Shown one piece after another: positions 41,041 through 44,751 of a stretch of 44,751 nucleotides of DNA. Source of the DNA: JAHEDH01 sp965364515. GTDB lineage: Bacteria > Actinomycetota > Acidimicrobiia > Spongiisociales > ZC4RG35. A program made the position numbers and the translations under genes. The stretch is taken from positions 1 to 44,751 of the forward strand of contig CBDTXZ010000003.1 in the NCBI GenBank assembly GCA_965364515.1, in the 5' to 3' direction. How positions within the stretch are numbered: the stretch's first letter is position 1; every line of letters starts with the position of its first letter. A model generated the notes under the pieces. The model ran no database searches. It had not been told where the DNA came from and saw nothing but the letters and a program-made list of their open reading frames with translations.

Positions 41041-42071
41041 AGGTCGCACTCGTCTGTCCGTACGACCTCGGGTCGTACGGCGGCGTCCAGTCGGTGACGC
41101 TGGACCTCGTGGCCAGGCTCCGGTCGAGCGGCGATGAGGCGTTCGTGGTTGGTCCCGGGGCTGACGCGGCGTTCGGGATCGACATCGGCCGCAGCGTCAA
41201 CCTCCCCGGAAACGGATCGAACGCTCCCATCGCCCTCGGGCCGCGAGTCCGTTCCCGAGTCCGCGACGCCCTGGCTGATGTCGACGTGGTCCACGTCCAC
41301 GAGCCGATGATGCCGAGAACCTCCACCGCCGCGCTCGGAGTGGCAAAGCCCGTCGTGGCGACGTTCCATGCCGCCGTCGCCCCATGGACGACCTCGTTGT
41401 ATCGCCGTCTCGAGCGCGTCGGCCGGCGCCTGTTGGGAAATGCGACTCTCACCGCCGTGAGCCCGATGGCGATGGCAGGACTCCCGGACTCGTGGGCACC
41501 GGTCACGATCATCCCGAACGGGATCGATGTCGGATCCTTTCAGCTGCACCGGCCGAGGGTCCGGGGCCGCATCGTGGTGGTCGGGCGCGACGAACCAAGG
41601 AAAGGTCTCGACGTGGCGTTGCGGGCGTTCGATGCGGTCCGTCGGACTCGGCCCGACACCGAGCTTCATGTGATCGGAGCGGATCGCCGGCCGATCGACG
41701 GGGTGGTGTTCCACGGCCGGATCGGAGACGGTGAGAAACGTGAGTTGCTTGCGTCGGCAGAGGTGTATGTGGCTCCCCATCTCGGCGGGGAGAGCTTCGG
41801 GATCGTGATCGCAGAGGCGATGGCGGCCGGGTGCGCCGTCGTCGCGTCCGACCTCTCCGCCTTCCGGTCCGTCGGCGGTGAGGCCGTCGAGTACGTGGCA
41901 GTGTCCGATGTTTCTGCGATGGCGAGTGCGATCACGGAGATCCTCGCCGATGAGGCGCGGCGAGCGCTGATGGCGCAATCGGCTGCCGACCGGGTCCGGG
42001 CGTTCGACTGGTCGGTCGTAGTCGGGCGGTATCGCGACCTCTACGAGCGGGTCGCGAATATCGGCATGTGA
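41037..42071 (+). CDS. pimA: Phosphatidylinositol alpha-mannosyltransferase (PimA-like, GT4)
   Basis: A 344-residue GT-B glycosyltransferase that adds the first mannose to phosphatidylinositol from GDP-mannose. The N-terminal glycine loop S-Y-G-G-V-Q-S-V, V-V-H-V-H-E-P-M-M-P and F-H-A are the acceptor side. The nucleotide-sugar side shows I-I-P-N-G-I-D, V-G-R-D-E-P-R-K-G-L-D and the E-x7-E motif E-S-F-G-I-V-I-A-E-A-M. GTG 41037 overlaps the acyltransferase stop; a longer ATG form (40989) would overlap it by 52 bp. Order and coupling match the actinobacterial PIM operon. Confidence 0.9.
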   Translation: MKVALVCPYDLGSYGGVQSVTLDLVARLRSSGDEAFVVGPGADAAFGIDIGRSVNLPGNGSNAPIALGPRVRSRVRDALADVDVVHVHEPMMPRTSTAALGVAKPVVATFHAAVAPWTTSLYRRLERVGRRLLGNATLTAVSPMAMAGLPDSWAPVTIIPNGIDVGSFQLHRPRVRGRIVVVGRDEPRKGLDVALRAFDAVRRTRPDTELHVIGADRRPIDGVVFHGRIGDGEKRELLASAEVYVAPHLGGESFGIVIAEAMAAGCAVVASDLSAFRSVGGEAVEYVAVSDVSAMASAITEILADEARRALMAQSAADRVRAFDWSVVVGRYRDLYERVANIGM

Positions 42072-42113
42072 GTCACACCGGTAGCATTCGAGGTACCGGA
42101 AGGAGTCTGAGAA

Positions 42114-42995
42114 GTGGAACGTGGAACCGACCTCGTCAAGCGGGGACTGGCGGACATGCTCAAGGGAGGCGTCATCATGGACGTGGTCACTCCCGACGAA
42201 GCGAAGATCGCCGAAGAGGCCGGAGCTGTGGCCGTCATGGCGCTCGAACGCGTCCCGGCCGACATTCGCAAGGACGGCGGCGTGGCACGGATGTCGGACC
42301 CCGAGATGATCCAGGGGATCCAGGCGGCCGTATCCATCCCGGTGATGGCGAAGGCTCGAATCGGGCACTTCCTCGAAGCCCGAGTGCTCGAGGCGCTGTC
42401 AGTGGACTACATCGACGAGTCGGAGGTGCTCACTCCCGCCGACGAGGAATACCACATCGACAAGTGGGCATTCACGACGCCGTTCGTGTGCGGAGCGAGG
42501 AACCTCGGTGAGGCACTCCGCCGCATCGGAGAGGGTGCTGCCATGATCCGCACCAAGGGTGAGGCCGGCACCGGCAACATCGTGGAGGCGGTTCGCCACA
42601 TGCGAACCGTGACCGCCGGGATCCGCGAGCTGTCGACGATGACCAGCGAGCAGCTCATGACCGCTGCCCGCGACCTCGGCGCCCCGTATCAGCTCGTCAA
42701 GGAAGTGGCCGATACCGCCAAGCTCCCGGTGGTGAACTTCGCCGCCGGCGGGATCGCTACTCCTTCCGACGCCGCCCTGATGATGGCGCTCGGATGTGAC
42801 GGGGTCTTCGTGGGCTCGGGGATCTTCAAGAGTTCGAACCCGTCACTCTTCGCCCGGGCCATCGTGGATGCGACGACGAACTGGCAGAACCCCGACATCG
42901 TCGCCAAGGTCTCGGCGGGGCTGGGGAAGGCGATGCCGGGCCTCGAGATGGGCACGCTGAGCGAGGCGGAACAGCTCGCCCGTCGCGGCTGGTGA
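42114..42995 (+). CDS. pdxS: Pyridoxal 5'-phosphate synthase subunit PdxS
   Basis: A 293-residue TIM-barrel synthase that makes PLP from ribose-5-phosphate, glyceraldehyde-3-phosphate and ammonia supplied by PdxT. The sequence is highly conserved: G-G-V-I-M-D-V-V-T-P-D-E-A-K-I-A-E, V-M-A-L-E-R-V-P-A-D-I-R, V-M-A-K-A-R-I-G-H-F, I-D-E-S-E-V-L-T-P-A-D, R-T-K-G-E-A-G-T-G-N and F-A-A-G-G-I-A-T-P-S-D-A. The active-site lysines of those motifs are present. GTG start 42 bp after pimA; the stop overlaps the pdxT GTG. Confidence 0.97.
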   Translation: MERGTDLVKRGLADMLKGGVIMDVVTPDEAKIAEEAGAVAVMALERVPADIRKDGGVARMSDPEMIQGIQAAVSIPVMAKARIGHFLEARVLEALSVDYIDESEVLTPADEEYHIDKWAFTTPFVCGARNLGEALRRIGEGAAMIRTKGEAGTGNIVEAVRHMRTVTAGIRELSTMTSEQLMTAARDLGAPYQLVKEVADTAKLPVVNFAAGGIATPSDAALMMALGCDGVFVGSGIFKSSNPSLFARAIVDATTNWQNPDIVAKVSAGLGKAMPGLEMGTLSEAEQLARRGW

Positions 42996-43570
42996 CGATG
43001 TCGACCGTCGGGGTGCTCGCCCTTCAGGGCGACTTCCGTGAGCATCTGGTGGTCGTCGAGCGGCTCGGAGCGGTCGGGCACGAGATCCGTCTTCCGGAGG
43101 ATCTCGAGGGGATCGACGCTCTCATCATTCCCGGTGGCGAGTCGACCACGATCGGCAAGCTCGCCACCCGGTTCGGCCTCATGGAGCCGCTGCGTGGTCT
43201 GATCTCTGGCGGGCTACCGACCTACGGGACGTGCGCCGGTCTGATCTTCGCCTCGTCGACCCTGACAGAGGGCAGTCAGCCCTTGCTCGGCGTCCTGGAC
43301 GTCGTCGTGCAACGCAACGCATTCGGCAGACAGAACGAGTCGTTCGAGACCGAGCTCGAGATCGTCGGATTCGACACCCCGTTCCATGCGGTCTTCATCA
43401 GGGCGCCGTGGGTCGAGAAGGTGGGGAGCGACGTCGAGGTCCTCGCTAGCGTCGAGGGTCACCCGGTGATGGTGAAACAGGAGAACATCATCGGGACTTC
43501 GTTCCATCCAGAACTCACCGCCGACGACCGCATCCATCAGATGCTGGTCGAGATGATCACCGGGAGGTAG
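42992..43570 (+). CDS. pdxT: Pyridoxal 5'-phosphate synthase glutaminase subunit PdxT
   Basis: The glutamine amidotransferase partner of PdxS. G-V-L-A-L-Q-G-D-F-R-E-H opens the fold, I-I-P-G-G-E-S-T-T-I-G is the oxyanion region, the catalytic cysteine is in Y-G-T-C-A-G-L, and the His-Glu pair is in S-F-H-P-E-L. The GTG at 42992 overlaps the pdxS stop as GTGA; an ATG at 42998 two codons later fits family N-termini equally well (190 residues). Ammonia is passed directly to PdxS. Confidence 0.96.
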   Translation: MTMSTVGVLALQGDFREHLVVVERLGAVGHEIRLPEDLEGIDALIIPGGESTTIGKLATRFGLMEPLRGLISGGLPTYGTCAGLIFASSTLTEGSQPLLGVLDVVVQRNAFGRQNESFETELEIVGFDTPFHAVFIRAPWVEKVGSDVEVLASVEGHPVMVKQENIIGTSFHPELTADDRIHQMLVEMITGR

Positions 43571-43573
43571 GCC

Positions 43574-44317
43574 GTGGCCGGACATTCCAAATGGGCCAAC
43601 ATCAAACACCGCAAAGGGCGCCAGGACGCCGCCCGCGGCAAGCTGTTCGCCAAGCTGGCCAAGGCCGTCGAGGCTGCCGCTCGACAGGGCGGCGGTGACC
43701 CTGCGATGAACATCGCGCTCGCCAACGCCATCGACAAGGCCAAGTCCAACTCGATGCCGAACGACAACATCGACCGCGCGATCAAGCGTGGGACCGGCGA
43801 GTCGGGCGACGGTGTCGAGTTCGAGGAGTTCTGGTACGAGGGTTACGGGCCCGGGGGAGTGGCGTTCTACGTGCATTGCCTCACCGACAACCGCAACCGC
43901 GCGTCATCGGACGTTCGCGTCGCATTCACCCGGCATGGCGGAAGCCTCGGCGAGCCCGGCTCGGTGGGCTACCTGTTCGAGCAGAAGGGGATGATCGTGG
44001 CCAATGGGGACGAGGACGAGGTGATGCTCACCGCATTGGACGCAGGCGCCGAGGACGTCCGAGAATCCGGGGAGTCCTACGAGATCATCACTGCGGCGAG
44101 CGACATGCCCGCCGTCCGCGCCGCGCTCAAGGACGCCGGTATCGAGGTCGAGTCCGCCGAAGTGACGCAGATCCCGTCGAACACCATTCCCGTCGACGCT
44201 TCCGGCGCCGAGAAGGTGCTCCGTCTCATCGATGCCCTCGAAGATCTCGACGACGTCCAGGATGTCTACGCCAACTTCGACGCCGACGACGAAGTGATGG
44301 AACAACTCGCCGGCTGA
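43574..44317 (+). CDS. yebC: YebC/PmpR-family DNA-binding transcriptional regulator
   Basis: A 247-residue YebC protein starting M-A-G-H-S-K-W-A-N-I-K-H-R-K with a GTG 3 bp after the pdxT stop. G-G-D-P-A-M-N, D-N-I-D-R-A-I-K-R-G-T-G and Y-E-G-Y-G-P-G-G-V-A are the conserved segments. The family was described as DNA-binding regulators, and more recent work on some members links it to translation through difficult peptides. In many actinobacteria ruvC follows; here a 305-bp gap and then an opposing HNH gene follow. Confidence 0.95.
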   Translation: MAGHSKWANIKHRKGRQDAARGKLFAKLAKAVEAAARQGGGDPAMNIALANAIDKAKSNSMPNDNIDRAIKRGTGESGDGVEFEEFWYEGYGPGGVAFYVHCLTDNRNRASSDVRVAFTRHGGSLGEPGSVGYLFEQKGMIVANGDEDEVMLTALDAGAEDVRESGESYEIITAASDMPAVRAALKDAGIEVESAEVTQIPSNTIPVDASGAEKVLRLIDALEDLDDVQDVYANFDADDEVMEQLAG

Positions 44318-44622
44318 CTGGGTCCCCCTCGGAGTTGGGGAAGGTCCGTGCGAGTCGCCCAAGACTCCGTTCGTGCAGAGCGGTTCGCAGGTAGGGGACT
44401 CTCCGACACGGCGGCGATTGGGGCAACTCGAAGCATCGCCTGCGCCCTAGATAGGAAACCCCTCGGGACGCTCCGACCTCAGACTCTCCTTGGAACAGAG
44501 ACGACGCTCGTCGTTCGTTGTTCTCGAGCTGCACATCCAGCCGCGTCGAACGCCTATCTGAGCGCTGTGGTTTCTGTGGATGAATCAATGCCCGGCGTGA
44601 GGCGAACGCGGGCTCCTTGCTG
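44318..44622. other. 305-bp intergenic region after yebC
   Basis: No protein-like frame on either strand. A weak hairpin (TCCCC / GGGGA around 44322-44341) just after the yebC stop could end transcription. The rest shows no repeats or recognisable site. It marks the boundary between the conserved block and the HNH gene. Confidence 0.4.
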
Positions 44623-44751
44623 TCAGATGGGTGGGTCGGAGTTGGATCTTGCCGGTGGGAGGAAGCGTCTTCGCCTGGTTGGGCTGTTCGGGTCGATGCG
44701 AAAACCTCGTCCGTGGACCACGATGTGGTGGTGGTACCAGCAGAGTGACGC
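44623..44751 (-). CDS. C-terminal fragment of an HNH endonuclease (DUF222-associated type)
   Basis: The last 42 codons of a gene that continues beyond the window. They read L-C-W-Y-H-H-H-I-V-V-H-G-R-G-F-R-I-D-P-N and then a basic, proline-rich tail to TGA at 44623. L-C-x-x-H-H-x-x-V-H-x-G-G-(F/W) is the HNH core of the multi-copy actinobacterial DUF222/HNH proteins (the 13E12-type family). These are often present in many near-identical copies. Start and N-terminus cannot be seen. Confidence 0.75.
   Translation of the reverse strand, partial: ASLCWYHHHIVVHGRGFRIDPNSPTRRRRFLPPARSNSDPPI

Noticed and set aside
40875..42368. 497-codon open frame on the minus strand across the acyltransferase, pimA and pdxS genes
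   Set aside because: It is antisense to three strongly supported genes, and its residues are His/Asp/Arg-rich with no fold pattern; a GC-rich shadow frame.
44321..44342. CCCC/GGGG dyad after yebC as a third regulator site
   Set aside because: The arms are in the opposite order (CCCC first) from the TGGGG-N6-CCCCA pattern, and the spacing differs.
1..44751. tRNA, rRNA, CRISPR arrays, insertion sequences, riboswitches
   Set aside because: I looked for T-loop and anticodon-arm patterns, regularly spaced direct repeats, transposase motifs and long leaders on both strands and found none that I could support.

Overview
This is a GC-rich, densely packed stretch of bacterial chromosome with many 1-14 bp start/stop overlaps and frequent GTG/TTG starts. 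The gene content points to an actinobacterium. It has a mycothiol synthase (mshD), the phosphatidylinositol mannoside cluster (CDP-alcohol phosphatidyltransferase, lauroyl-type acyltransferase, PimA-like mannosyltransferase) between thrS and pdxST-yebC, a SARP-type BTAD regulator, and an HNH/DUF222-type endonuclease tail. A deep-branching lineage such as Acidimicrobiia is my guess; no rRNA or other taxonomic marker is present to prove it.

Layout. 1-1.84 kb: end of a FecCD-type ABC importer (binding-protein tail, permease, ATPase). 1.7-5.4 kb: two membrane proteins (one a CPBP protease), a 69-residue protein, a SnoaL/UBP-zinc-finger fusion and a 4-TM protein. 5.4-11.1 kb: five minus-strand genes whose ends all overlap (YbhN-like flippase domain, S51-type peptidase, MFS_2/GPH transporter, PaaK/F390-like adenylating enzyme, GNAT-type transferase). 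Upstream lies a NarL-type kinase/regulator pair (11.2-13.0 kb). Two near-identical inverted repeats, one before the operon and one between the kinase and a secreted SGNH hydrolase, look like operators for that regulator. 13.2-18.7 kb: SGNH hydrolase, a membrane protein fused to an EEP hydrolase, a methyltransferase, a broken alpha-glucosidase and two small proteins. 18.9-24.6 kb: an amino acid transporter fused to USP domains, a CbbX-type AAA ATPase, a YGGT-like protein and a primase-polymerase fused to a CHC2 zinc finger and a HIRAN domain. 24.7-28.8 kb: a three-repeat membrane protein facing a SARP regulator, small membrane proteins and an MgtC/DUF4010 protein. 28.9-34.2 kb: USP, PfkB kinase and SurE in overlapping order, patatin, mshD, a 53-residue zinc ribbon and a degenerate APH-fold kinase. 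34.35-44.3 kb: housekeeping block (thrS, LtrA, citrate synthase, PIM genes, pdxS, pdxT, yebC). 44.6 kb to the end: C-terminal piece of an HNH endonuclease.

Best candidates for something undescribed are the fully overlapping five-gene operon with its putative two-component operator, the AEP-CHC2-HIRAN protein, and the three-repeat protein/SARP pair. All functional statements come from reading motifs by eye; no search was run.
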